Shown: positions 53,415-61,836, counted from the stretch's first letter. The stretch: 64,000 bases of DNA from Comamonas testosteroni ATCC 11996 (GCF_000241525.1 NZ_AHIL01000002.1:372001-436000); one strand, 5' to 3'. Notes: generated from the sequence alone by a model not told the origin. Program-made: numbers and translations.

Positions 53415-55220
53415 ATGGCGGTATTAATTCCCGCGCTTGGAAGCTGCGCGGGGCGTATGACCAGTGGTGAAAAACGTTTGGCCGAGCGTTTGCAGCAAAA
53501 ACTCGAAGATGATTATTTGCTGTGGTGGGATGTGCCAATTGGTCCCAAACAGACGCGGCCCGATTTTGTGGTGGTCCATCCGCGCCGGGGTGCGCTGATT
53601 CTGGAAACCAAGGATTGGCATCTGGAAACCATTCGCAAGGCCACGCGCGAATATTTCGAAATTCTCGACAGCAGCAGCGGCCAGCCCAAGGTGGTGATGA
53701 GCCCGCTGCAGCAGGCGCGCCACTGCGCGATTCAGGTCATCAATGCACTGGAGCGCGATCCGCAACTGGTGCAGGGCGATGGCGATCACAAAGGCAAGCT
53801 GGCTTTTCCCTGGGGCCACGGCGTGGTCTTCACGCGCATCACGCGTAAGCAGTTCGATGCTGCGGGTCTGGGTGACGCACTGCCCGGCCATCTGGTCATC
53901 TGTCAGGACGAAATGGTCGAAGCCGTGGACGCAGAAGCCTTCCAGCAGCGACTTTGGGATATGTTCCCGCACAGCTTTGGTCGCGCCATCAGCCTGCCAC
54001 AGCTCGACCGTATTCGCTGGATTCTGTTTCCCGAGGTGCGCGTGCCCCAGCAGCAAAACCTGTTTGGAGACGGCGCGCAGGATGAGGAAGAGCTGCCCGA
54101 CATCATGCGCGTCATGGACCTGCAGCAGGAGCAACTGGCACGCAGCCTGGGCGACGGCCACCGCGTCATCCACGGCGTAGCGGGCTCGGGCAAGACCATG
54201 ATCCTCGGCTACCGCGCCGAGCATCTGGCCCAGACGCAAGGGCCGGGTAGCAAGCCGATTCTGGTGCTCTGCTACAACGAGCCGCTGGGTGTGAAGCTGG
54301 CGGCCAGCATGGAGGCCAAAGGTCTGGCCGACCGTGTGCATGTCGTGCATTGGGACAAATGGACGCGTGCCCAGCTGACTACCTACAACCTCTACACCCC
54401 GGACCTTGACCGCTTGCATGTGAGCCAGAAGATGGCTGAGTTTGCGCAGCGCGTCATCAAAGGCGTGGACGACAAACATATTCCCGCAGGCCAGTACCAC
54501 GCCGTGTTGATCGACGAAGGCCATGACTTTGCGCCCGAATGGCTGAAGCTCGTCACGCAGATGGTGGACCCGAACACCAACAGCCTGCTGCTGCTCTATG
54601 ACGATGCACAAAGCATTTACGACCGCGGCCAGAAGCGCAACTTCAGCCTCAAAAGCGTGGGCATACAGGCGTCCGGGCGCACCACCATTCTCAAGATCAA
54701 CTACCGCAACACGCGCCAGATTTTGCAGCTGGCTCACCGCGTGGCCGGCGACATGCTCACGCCCGAGGATGCCAAGGACGAAGACGGCATCCCCCTGCTC
54801 AAACCGCTGAGCTGCGGCCGCGAAGGCCCCGAGCCCATCGTCATCGACCTGCCCACCTTGCCCGCCCGCGCAGGCCGCGTGGCAGACCTTCTGGCCGACC
54901 AGCACGCCCAAGGTCATGCCTGGGGCGAGATGGCCGTGCTATGTCGCCACAGGGATGAAATGGTGGTCTGCGCCGATGCCCTGCGTCGTAAAGGCCTGCC
55001 ATACCGGGTGCGGGAAAAGTCAGGCCAGTTCAAGCCTGATGAAGACTCCATCAAGGTCATGACCATGCATGCCAGCAAAGGGCTGGAATGGTCGGTGGTT
55101 GCTGTCGTCACTTCGGATAAAGAGCGCCGCACCAAGGATGTGGAGAAGGATGGGGCGTTGGAGGCCAGGTTGGTTTATGTGGCTTCGACGCGAGCAACGG
55201 GTCTGGCAATTTCCGCATGA
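53415..55220 (+). CDS. NERD nuclease-related domain / UvrD-like helicase fusion
   Basis: 601-aa protein. The N-terminal NERD domain keeps a PD-(D/E)xK-like set: Asp50 in RPDFVVV and Glu64-x-Lys66 in ILETKDW. The superfamily 1 helicase part has Walker A GVAGSGKT (254-261), Walker B LIDEGHD (365-371), DDAQSIY (396-402), NYRNTRQ (429-435), MTMHASKGLEW (549-559) and motif VI VYVASTRAT (588-596). It stops six residues after motif VI, shorter than relatives, exactly where A/T-rich DNA begins. Likely acts on DNA; nuclease-helicases of this build include phage-defence proteins, but no such role is shown here. ATG at 53415 follows AAGAGG; GTG at 53406 is an alternative. Confidence 0.88.
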   Translation: MAVLIPALGSCAGRMTSGEKRLAERLQQKLEDDYLLWWDVPIGPKQTRPDFVVVHPRRGALILETKDWHLETIRKATREYFEILDSSSGQPKVVMSPLQQARHCAIQVINALERDPQLVQGDGDHKGKLAFPWGHGVVFTRITRKQFDAAGLGDALPGHLVICQDEMVEAVDAEAFQQRLWDMFPHSFGRAISLPQLDRIRWILFPEVRVPQQQNLFGDGAQDEEELPDIMRVMDLQQEQLARSLGDGHRVIHGVAGSGKTMILGYRAEHLAQTQGPGSKPILVLCYNEPLGVKLAASMEAKGLADRVHVVHWDKWTRAQLTTYNLYTPDLDRLHVSQKMAEFAQRVIKGVDDKHIPAGQYHAVLIDEGHDFAPEWLKLVTQMVDPNTNSLLLLYDDAQSIYDRGQKRNFSLKSVGIQASGRTTILKINYRNTRQILQLAHRVAGDMLTPEDAKDEDGIPLLKPLSCGREGPEPIVIDLPTLPARAGRVADLLADQHAQGHAWGEMAVLCRHRDEMVVCADALRRKGLPYRVREKSGQFKPDEDSIKVMTMHASKGLEWSVVAVVTSDKERRTKDVEKDGALEARLVYVASTRATGLAISA

Positions 55221-55237
55221 GTTAGCAGTTTTTCGAA

Positions 55238-55837
55238 ATGACAGAATTTATTGATTTAATTAACAAAAATAATATTTTGTATTCTTTGATTGCCGGGGTT
55301 TTGTCGGCGATCATTGCTGGGCTTATATTCTTTTTATTTAAAGAAATTGCTTTTAAGAAACCTGAGTTTAATGGAAGATTTTTCCTTAAAGTAGTTGTTT
55401 CTGAGTCAACTAAGAACTCTTACAAAGGAATGGAAGTACATTTTCTAGTACATTTTTCTCCAAAAGATAATGGATTTATTGGTGGAGGTGAGCGGATATA
55501 TGAAGACTCATCGCCGGGGATGGGTTCTCCTCATGTTATTCATTACACGGGGGATAGTAAAATTCCGATGAAGATTAACGGAGAATATAACAAAAAGATT
55601 TTCTTGAAAGATGATTTCAGCTTAATGTGTGAAATAACATCCAAAGATAGAGTTTCTCATATGGTGGTTAATTTTAAGGTGCCATTTTTCTATCGCTTGG
55701 AAGATTTTTCTTTGCTTGAGGGGAATTTTACATGGAGCGTCGCAAACAAGAGTGGCATAGCATATTTGAGTACTTCCATGTTTAGTCAAAAGGAGGCAAC
55801 TCATGGCAGATTGGTTGTTGATAGTGGTGCTCTCTAA
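55238..55837 (+). CDS. Unknown single-span membrane protein in A/T-rich island
   Basis: 199-aa protein with no recognised family. Residues about 12-35 form a single hydrophobic helix (ILYSLIAGVLSAIIAGLIFF) and the rest is a soluble, beta-rich-looking domain with many Lys, Phe and Ser. A/T content is far above the neighbours (by eye about one third G+C), with codons such as AAA, TTT and ATA that the flanking genes avoid, a sign of recent transfer. The stop is directly followed by the GTG of the next gene, so the two are probably made together. Confidence 0.75.
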   Translation: MTEFIDLINKNNILYSLIAGVLSAIIAGLIFFLFKEIAFKKPEFNGRFFLKVVVSESTKNSYKGMEVHFLVHFSPKDNGFIGGGERIYEDSSPGMGSPHVIHYTGDSKIPMKINGEYNKKIFLKDDFSLMCEITSKDRVSHMVVNFKVPFFYRLEDFSLLEGNFTWSVANKSGIAYLSTSMFSQKEATHGRLVVDSGAL

Positions 55838-56464
55838 GTGCAAAGAAATTTCGCGATAACGTTGCTTTATTTTCCTTTTAGTGTCTTCTTTTATTTAGTT
55901 GCAATTGCTTCTCTAAAAATCTACAGGCGGTTTGAAATTGACTTTAAAATTCTTGAGGAAAATATAAGAAATACAGAGCTTTGCGAGGAAAAAACAGAAT
56001 TTGTGAGTAAATTAATTATCGCAGAAGATCATAGGTTCCTAGACCATTTTGGAGTTGATTTCATAGCAATGGCGAGGGCTATTTATTCGACAAAAATAAA
56101 AGGAATTTTTCAAGGAGCTAGCACAATAGAGCAGCAATTAACTCGAACTATAACGGCAAGGTATGAAAGAACTTTGAGAAGAAAGTTGCGTGAGCAATTG
56201 TTGGCTGTTTTAATTTCAAGAAAATTCAGTAAATATTTGATTGCAAGATGTTATCTTGAAAATGCATATTTTGGTCATGGAATTAAGGGGATAGAGATTG
56301 CTCTGAGGAAGTTGGACAATGGTGAATACGAAAATTTTTCTGAATTTTTAGTATCTTTACTTAAATATCCAAAACCTAAATTTGATAGTGATGAATGGGA
56401 GAGGAAGATAAGAAATAGAATCGCATATATTAAAAAAAGATATGCTAAATACTGCTGTCAGTAG
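55838..56464 (+). CDS. Monofunctional GT51 peptidoglycan glycosyltransferase-like protein
   Basis: 208-aa membrane-anchored protein. After an N-terminal hydrophobic helix (about 8-28) all GT51 motifs are present: EDHRFLDHFGVD with catalytic Glu63, GASTIEQQLTR (93-103), RRKLREQ with second Glu near 119, and ENAYFGHGIKGIEIA (141-155). The family polymerises lipid II into glycan strands. It is shorter than MtgA and equally A/T-rich as its upstream partner, to which it is coupled (TAA-GTG). It could be a cell-wall enzyme or an effector; the context cannot decide. Confidence 0.85.
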   Translation: MQRNFAITLLYFPFSVFFYLVAIASLKIYRRFEIDFKILEENIRNTELCEEKTEFVSKLIIAEDHRFLDHFGVDFIAMARAIYSTKIKGIFQGASTIEQQLTRTITARYERTLRRKLREQLLAVLISRKFSKYLIARCYLENAYFGHGIKGIEIALRKLDNGEYENFSEFLVSLLKYPKPKFDSDEWERKIRNRIAYIKKRYAKYCCQ

Positions 56465-56497
56465 GTCATAGTTCATCAATTCTTTGGGCTTGCCGCC

Positions 56498-56712
56498 GCT
56501 TGTCTGAGTGAAGCGGCATGCCGCGCAGCGAGTTGGGCGGCAGAGCAGACCGAATGGCGTGGTGCAGGTTTGCCTGCAGCGAAGTGAAACGTAGCGTAGG
56601 GACGACGGACAGTCGGGGCGTGTTCTTTTGCCTTCTTTGCTTGCACGAGCAAGAAAAGAAGGTCGCCCGCCGGGGCGAAATCCCGGCCTCTGTCGCCAGC
56701 AACGCTGCAAGT
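56498..56712 (+). repeat. Long intergenic repeat, copy C
   Basis: Parallels copy B: GCGCAGCGAGTTGGGCGGCA, a GAATGGCGTGGTGCAGGTTT block, GGACAGTCGGG, a variant of the AAAGAAAGT-type hairpin (CTTTGCTTGCACGAGCAAGA) and CGCCCGCCGGGGCGAAATCC. With B it brackets the A/T-rich genes and the helicase. The 318-base gap here holds no supported gene. Confidence 0.8.
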
Positions 56713-56782
56713 GGTGGATTCAGCGCAGTTGGAAATGGATAGTCGCAAGCGCTTACCGCATAAGCATTACAGCCCAGAAGCC

Positions 56783-57847
56783 TCAATCCTCAGCCCCCAA
56801 CACCACCCTCGCCGTCAAAGCCGTCCGCCCCGGCGATGACTCAATCTCCAGCAATCCGCCGACCCGCGCAATGCGCACCGCCATGGAGCGCATGCCAACG
56901 CCCAGTCCCGATGCATCCACGGCCTGCACATCAAAGCCTACGCCGTCGTCCTCGATCTCCAGCAGCAGTTCCTCGGCCTGCGACTGCACCAGGGACAGGC
57001 GCACATGACGGGCCTGGCTGTGCTTGATGACGTTGGTCAGCGCCTCTTCGATCAGCCGGGTCAGCGCCAGGTATTGCAGCGCGTTGGGCGGCTGGCTCCA
57101 GCTTTGCGGAAACTGCCAGTCGCAGCGCACACCGAGGGCCTCGAACAGGTCGTTGAAGCGGCGGCGCAAGGGTGCCAGCCATTCCTGTGGAGTGGCTGGC
57201 ACGCGCACCTGGGCCGAGGCGTTGCTGTCTATGCTCTGGCGCAGGTCGTTGCGGATGAGCTTGAGCATGGACAGCACCTGGGGGCGGGTCAGGGCATCGC
57301 TGCCCTGCTCGACGGAAGCAATCATATGGACCAGCTCGCCGCCCAGGCCATCGTGCAGGTCGTGGGTAAGGCGCAGGCGCTCCTGCAGGCGCGCGTTGGA
57401 GAGTTTCTGGGCCTCCAGCTCGGCCCGCAAATGCTCGGATTTTTTCTGTTCGGTGATGTCGAAGGTGAAGCCGATCAGCGCTGTGGGCTGACCCTGTTCG
57501 TCGCACAGCACATGCACGACTTCCTTAACCCAGACAAAGCGGTTGTCGCTGGTCAGCGCACGGTACTCGGCCTCGTGATCCACGCCAGCCAGGCAAAGCT
57601 CCACGCAGCGCGAGACGGTCTGTTCGCGCTCGTCGGGGTGGATGCGTTCGGCCCAGTCGTTCACGGTCTCCCAGCTCTCGGGGCTCCAGCCCAGCAGATC
57701 AGCGATCTGCGGGCCGATATAGCTGTATTTCTTCGTGGTCCAGTCAATCTTGAAGGGAATCGCCAGGGTGGATTCCAGCAGCGTCTGGTAGAGGCCGTTG
57801 TCCGTGTCGGGTTCGAGGGTGCGCAGGCGGGGGCGGGCTTCAAGCAT
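56783..57847 (-). CDS. Soluble PAS-domain sensor histidine kinase (HisKA_3)
   Basis: 354-aa cytoplasmic kinase. A PAS fold with PAC motif (about residues 25-135, ending GFTFDITEQKK) precedes a helical linker, the phospho-acceptor His165 in THDLHDGLGG and a HATPase domain with NVIKHSQA and IEDDGVGFD. There is no membrane segment. The region from the DHp domain onward parallels the kinase at 37466 nearly block for block. No response regulator is adjacent. Its start overlaps the upstream unknown gene by eight bases. Confidence 0.91.
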   Translation of the reverse strand: MLEARPRLRTLEPDTDNGLYQTLLESTLAIPFKIDWTTKKYSYIGPQIADLLGWSPESWETVNDWAERIHPDEREQTVSRCVELCLAGVDHEAEYRALTSDNRFVWVKEVVHVLCDEQGQPTALIGFTFDITEQKKSEHLRAELEAQKLSNARLQERLRLTHDLHDGLGGELVHMIASVEQGSDALTRPQVLSMLKLIRNDLRQSIDSNASAQVRVPATPQEWLAPLRRRFNDLFEALGVRCDWQFPQSWSQPPNALQYLALTRLIEEALTNVIKHSQARHVRLSLVQSQAEELLLEIEDDGVGFDVQAVDASGLGVGMRSMAVRIARVGGLLEIESSPGRTALTARVVLGAED

Positions 57848-58658
57848 GGGACGCTCCTGTCAGATCGAGAAGAGGGTGGGTGGTGGGCAGCTCGTTCCAG
57901 AACCAGTAGAAATAGCCGCCTTCGGTCTGCAGCAGGGTCTGGGTTTTGACGCTGGAGCGCTCTATCCCGCGCCAGCAGGCCAGGGCCGAATTGCGGTTGC
58001 CGTGCAGATCCAGGCAAGTCTGTCCAGGCAGATTGGGCCGGGGAGGCACATACAAGGCCATGCCACGAGGCAGCCAGAGGTCGGCCAGACAGATCTTCTG
58101 CTGCTGTGGCCAGTACTTTCCCACCGAAATCACCAGCGGCAGGTGTGGGTCGATGGAGGTGAAGACATGCGGGAAATCGTGATGCTCGAGGTCGGTACAG
58201 ACCTTGCCCAGCAGGCGGTAGCCGGTGCCCTCATAGGGCGAGCGGTGCCCGGCAAACATGCCGTACTCATAGTCGACCAGCGAAAGATGCGGCTGCGGGC
58301 TGGTGATGCGAATTCCCTGGCCCGGCTCTATCAGCGTCATGCCGAATGCCGCTGCAGTTTTATGCGTGACTGCAATGGCCTTGTACTCGACCTGATCGGC
58401 CTGGAACTCCAGTCTGGTCTGATTGCCGTACTTGGGGTCTGGGCGGGTGGTGGTCGCAGAAAGGACGCGGTACGCGTTGCCGAGGGCGACCTCGGGGTCA
58501 CTGGTGGCAGGCTCTTGCAGCTTCAAGCCTGTGGGCGGCTCTGCGCAATAGTGCGGGAACCCGTGGATATTGCAGAAAAACGGTGTCTGCGACAGATCGA
58601 CCGACGTCGGCGCCTCTTCCTTGATGAACAGCACGGGATCAAAAAACTCTTGCGCCAT
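57840..58658 (-). CDS. Unknown protein translationally coupled to the PAS kinase
   Basis: 272-aa protein with no recognised family, no signal peptide and no membrane helix. It is rich in Pro, His and Tyr, with several Cys (FFCNIHGFPHYC, CTDLEHHDFPH, KICLADLWLPRG). The sequence has an all-beta look. It ends eight bases inside the PAS kinase gene, so the two are very likely made together, and it may supply or modulate the kinase signal; that is inferred from coupling only. Confidence 0.75.
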   Translation of the reverse strand: MAQEFFDPVLFIKEEAPTSVDLSQTPFFCNIHGFPHYCAEPPTGLKLQEPATSDPEVALGNAYRVLSATTTRPDPKYGNQTRLEFQADQVEYKAIAVTHKTAAAFGMTLIEPGQGIRITSPQPHLSLVDYEYGMFAGHRSPYEGTGYRLLGKVCTDLEHHDFPHVFTSIDPHLPLVISVGKYWPQQQKICLADLWLPRGMALYVPPRPNLPGQTCLDLHGNRNSALACWRGIERSSVKTQTLLQTEGGYFYWFWNELPTTHPLLDLTGASHA

Positions 58659-58853
58659 TGCCTGTCACTTCGCGGTGATTGATAGCAGAGATCGCGGCCC
58701 TGTGCGGCGGTACGGCACCTGCAGTCATGGGTTGATTGATATGTCAGTCAGTGATGCAGTCTAAATCAAGGCGGTTACAAAGACCTGGGTGCGCAGGCGC
58801 TGCTGGCCAGGGGGCCTGAGGGTGTCAGTGGCCGTCACGGCAAAGTGCCCATT

Positions 58854-58893
58854 ATTTTGATAGCTGCCAGCGCTTGATACATAAGCGATGCAG
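58854..58893. repeat. Dispersed palindromic element copy, best-preserved
   Basis: TTTTGATAGCTGCCAGCGCT followed by TGATACATAAGCGATGCAG; the two halves are partly complementary. Confidence 0.6.
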
Positions 58894-58905
58894 CCATGAG
58901 ACCTT

Positions 58906-59481
58906 CTATTTCACGAGCACCGGTTCGCCAATCGCGAAGAACTGCCCGCCCGCCACATAGTGCAGGGTGCGCAGCTCGGCAGGCGCGGAGCCGAACTCCC
59001 AGTGTCCGTTGCGGAACACGCGCTCGTCGGCCCAGGCGGCGACGACTTCGGCGATGAACAGGTCATAGCTTTGCTGGTTGTGTGGCTCGGGGATCAGCTT
59101 GCAGACCAGCCAGGCGGCGCAGCCGGCCACAAGCGGTACATCGAAGCCCGGGGCGTCGAAAAGCTGCACGCCATGTTTGACGAGTTTGTGAGGTTCGGTC
59201 ACTGCGCTGTCCGTGCCTATGCCTACCGTCAGGGCGGCCTGGGGCATGGTGGGCAACTGCAGTGCGAAGAGGCCGCTGCCCTCGACCAGCGCACGCGTGC
59301 GCGTGGCCTTGTCGAGCACCACGCTGATCTTGGGCGGCGCGAAATCGAGCGCGCAGGCCCAGGCCGCGCTCATGGCGTTGCGCTCGCCTGCATGCTGGGC
59401 CGAGACGATGACCGTGGGGCCGTGATTGAGCAGGCGGTAGGACTTGTCCAGGGGAACCGGGGTGAAATGGTCTGGCAGCAT
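58906..59481 (-). CDS. Flavin reductase family protein
   Basis: 191-aa FMN-binding split-barrel protein. TVIVSAQHAGERNAMSAAW near the N-terminus and PPKISVVLDKATRTRALVEG are typical of the flavin reductase / DIM6-NTAB family, which supply reduced flavin to monooxygenases. No monooxygenase partner is adjacent. The start at 59481 is from the family N-terminus. It is divergent from the VOC gene with about 100 bases between. Confidence 0.87.
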   Translation of the reverse strand: MLPDHFTPVPLDKSYRLLNHGPTVIVSAQHAGERNAMSAAWACALDFAPPKISVVLDKATRTRALVEGSGLFALQLPTMPQAALTVGIGTDSAVTEPHKLVKHGVQLFDAPGFDVPLVAGCAAWLVCKLIPEPHNQQSYDLFIAEVVAAWADERVFRNGHWEFGSAPAELRTLHYVAGGQFFAIGEPVLVK

Positions 59482-59584
59482 GGTGGGCTGAAAATGGGTG
59501 ACAGAAGAGGACGGCAAGCTCCCGTTACGATGGCTTGCCGATTTCCCATCTTCGCCCGAAACAGGGCTTTTCCAGGAGACAACC

Positions 59585-59959
59585 ATGTTTAGCCACATCA
59601 TGCTGGGTGTAAATGATCTGGAGTCCAGCAAGCGCTTTTACGACGCGCTGCTGGGTCAGCTGGGCATTGCACCCGGCGTTGCCAACAAGAACCGCTTCTT
59701 CTACCGCAGCCCCACGGGCGTGTTTGCCATCTCCACGCCCATCAACGGCGAGTCGGCCAGCTCGGGCAATGGCGCGACCACGGGCTTCCTGGCCCAGTCC
59801 ACCGATCAGGTGAACGCGGCCCATGCGGCGGGTCTGGCAGCCGGTGGTGTGTCGATCGAGGACGCGCCGGGCTGGCGCGGCGACTCCATGTATCTGGCCT
59901 ATCTGCGCGACCCCGACGGCAACAAGATCTGTCTGGCCTATCGCCCCGCCAAGGCGTGA
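59585..59959 (+). CDS. VOC family (glyoxalase/bleomycin resistance-like) protein
   Basis: 124-aa protein with a paired beta-alpha-beta-beta-beta fold: MFSHIMLGVNDLESSKRFYD at the N-terminus, with His4 as a likely metal ligand, and YLRDPDGNKICLAYRP at the end. Family members are lyases, isomerases or dioxygenases; no specific activity can be assigned. The start follows CAGGAG. Confidence 0.9.
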   Translation: MFSHIMLGVNDLESSKRFYDALLGQLGIAPGVANKNRFFYRSPTGVFAISTPINGESASSGNGATTGFLAQSTDQVNAAHAAGLAAGGVSIEDAPGWRGDSMYLAYLRDPDGNKICLAYRPAKA

Positions 59960-59976
59960 TCCACGTCGCATGAAGC

Positions 59977-59999
59977 AGGGCTGCGCAAGCGGCCCTTTT
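59977..59999 (+). terminator. Intrinsic terminator of the VOC gene
   Basis: AGGGCTGC pairs with GCGGCCCT (one G-T pair) around GCAA, followed by T residues, 18 bases after the stop. Confidence 0.7.
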
Positions 60000-60021
60000 A
60001 CATGGCAGGAGTCAGATCGCG

Positions 60022-61185
60022 TTATTGGGACTTGAGGGCGTTGGCCAGGGCCTGGATCTTGAGGTACTGACGCGCCAGATTGTTGCGCGCCAGCTGTTTT
60101 TGCTCCGCCGATACAGGTAGCTTGGCCACTTCGGCATCCATTTCGCTCAGCAGCTCAGGCGGGATCTTGCTGAAGTCCACAGGAGCTGCATCGGCTGAAG
60201 CGGGCTGCAGCAGCGCCGGTGTTGCTCCGACCGAAGCAGGTACCTCCACGGCTGCGGGCTTGGTCCTGGGCTGGAGCAGGGCCACGATTTCGGGCGTGCC
60301 CTGGGCCTGCGCGATCTGCAGCGCCGTCTTGCCGCTGCCGTCGATGGCGTCGAGATTGATGCCGCCGCCGTCGATGAACAACTGAACGGCCACATCGTCC
60401 TTGCGTCGTATGGCATCCATGAACTGCGGCTGAGAGTGATAGGTCATGCCCATGGCGGTGAGGTTTTTGCGCGCTTCCACCTTGGCCTGCAAGGGCGTGC
60501 CAACCGCAGCGGCGGTCTGCGAGGCGGCGACGGTAGCGGTGGCTTCGGGAGCAGGGGGAATCAGGGCGGTCACGGCCTGCAGATCCGGGGTTTCCTGTGG
60601 ACGGCCGGGAATATCGATGCGTTCCACCAGCAGCTTGGGAAGCTTGGTGCGAATGGCGTCGATGTTTTCCTTGAGCTGGCCCGCAGCCCGGTCCTCGTCG
60701 CTGCCGCGTATGGCCTTGGTAATGCCATTGAACAGGCCCGAGGTCAGTGACTCGGTGCGCTTGATGCTGTAGTACACCACATAGGCCTTGACACCCTGGG
60801 CAAAGCTATAGAGGCAGACTTGATGGCCTTCGGCGATAAATGCAAAGGCGTTCTTGACGGGTGGGGGCTTTTTATAGATCTCGGCATAGGCGTCCTCGCA
60901 AAGGTACTCGGGCGAGGGTACGGCTCCCGACATCTGCTTGAGTCTGGGGGCGCCGGGGCGCGCGGGCGGTGTGGACGGCATGGCGCGGTAGCTGAGATTG
61001 GCGGGAATCGCGAACTGGGACAGTGCGTCCTTGATGCCATTGGCCGCATCCTGAGGTGGCGTGCCGGGGAACACCAGTTCCGCCTTGCTTATCTGGATGT
61101 CCCACTGGTCGCGAATGTCTGCCGCGAGCGCATTCATGCCCAGCCCCGTGCCCACCAGGGCCGCCAGCAACGTTTTCTTGTACAC
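60022..61185 (-). CDS. Exported protein with ankyrin-repeat-like segment
   Basis: 387-aa protein. The GTG start at 61185 follows GGGAGA and gives a signal peptide (MYKKTLLAALVGTGLGMNAL, cut near ALA-AD). The N-terminal domain (about 25-200) has no known family; a low-complexity Ala/Thr/Pro linker follows; residues about 255-315 contain an ankyrin-like unit (FMDAIRRKDDVAVQLFIDGG, GKTALQIAQAQGTPEIVALL). Probably periplasmic. Function unknown. Confidence 0.78.
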   Translation of the reverse strand: MYKKTLLAALVGTGLGMNALAADIRDQWDIQISKAELVFPGTPPQDAANGIKDALSQFAIPANLSYRAMPSTPPARPGAPRLKQMSGAVPSPEYLCEDAYAEIYKKPPPVKNAFAFIAEGHQVCLYSFAQGVKAYVVYYSIKRTESLTSGLFNGITKAIRGSDEDRAAGQLKENIDAIRTKLPKLLVERIDIPGRPQETPDLQAVTALIPPAPEATATVAASQTAAAVGTPLQAKVEARKNLTAMGMTYHSQPQFMDAIRRKDDVAVQLFIDGGGINLDAIDGSGKTALQIAQAQGTPEIVALLQPRTKPAAVEVPASVGATPALLQPASADAAPVDFSKIPPELLSEMDAEVAKLPVSAEQKQLARNNLARQYLKIQALANALKSQ

Positions 61186-61431
61186 AAATCTCTCCCTTGT
61201 TGTTCGTTTGCTCAAGTCTGACGAACAGCGATTCTGAATCATTTGGTAACAAATCTAAGCAAAGAAGCATGGAAAAAGACGGGCCTGGGCCGGCTTCACG
61301 CTTGCTCATGCCCGACCTGCAAGCGGTGATGCTGCGCCCGCTGCCGGTGCAAAACCGGGGCAGGCGGCACAATGGCTGCTTTGCAGCGCGGGCGGATGTC
61401 TGGCTGCTGCACCACATTCAGTAGTTTTTTC

Positions 61432-61674
61432 ATGACCAACACCACCACTCCTGCCGAAGACCATCTGTGCGATGCCTGTGCCGGCATTCAGCGCAACTGG
61501 CGCAAAGCCCCCGGCCATGCCGAACTGATGCAGCGCGGCAACCGCAAGGAGGAGCGCGGCTCGAGCACGGCGACGGTGACCCGTTATGTCTGCGAGCGCT
61601 GCGGCACGGTGTGGGACTACGAGAACAACAAGCAGGACCAGCGCAAGGGCTGGTCCGTGGTCGGCAGAATTTAA
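61432..61674 (+). CDS. Small protein with two CxxC pairs (zinc-ribbon-like)
   Basis: 80-aa protein with CDAC near residue 13 and CERC near residue 55, followed by GTVWDYENN, which resembles a zinc ribbon. No family is firmly recognised. It lies in an otherwise short gap upstream of the methyltransferase gene and downstream of nothing on its strand. Start at 61432 follows a T run without a strong ribosome binding site. Confidence 0.7.
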   Translation: MTNTTTPAEDHLCDACAGIQRNWRKAPGHAELMQRGNRKEERGSSTATVTRYVCERCGTVWDYENNKQDQRKGWSVVGRI

Positions 61675-61675
61675 C

Positions 61676-61790
61676 CCCTTCAGCCGCTGCGCACCTTGCC
61701 CCCGGCAGGGGACGATAGCCTCGCTGCGGGGTGGTGGGGCCGCCCAGGCACTTGCTGGCTGCCTCTTTCCTGAGCCAGCGTCGGTTTTTG
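61676..61790. repeat. GC-rich intergenic repeat
   Basis: CCCCTTCAGCCGCTGCGCAC, a CCCCCGGCAGGGG palindrome, CTCGCTGCGGGGTGGTGGGG and CGGTTTTTGAAG, parallel to the repeats at 24755 and 26494. Confidence 0.55.
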
Positions 61791-61836
61791 AAGTTTCGGC
61801 GTCTTCGGGCGCCGTTTGTTTTTTGAAGGAGGCTGC

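Noticed and set aside
55238..55837. CBASS-type membrane effector (Cap15-like) reading of the unknown membrane protein
   Set aside because: One membrane helix plus a soluble domain is only a loose resemblance, and no CD-NTase or other CBASS gene is nearby.
53160..56712. Prophage or integrative element
   Set aside because: No integrase, att site with tRNA, structural or replication genes are seen; only repeats and three cargo genes.
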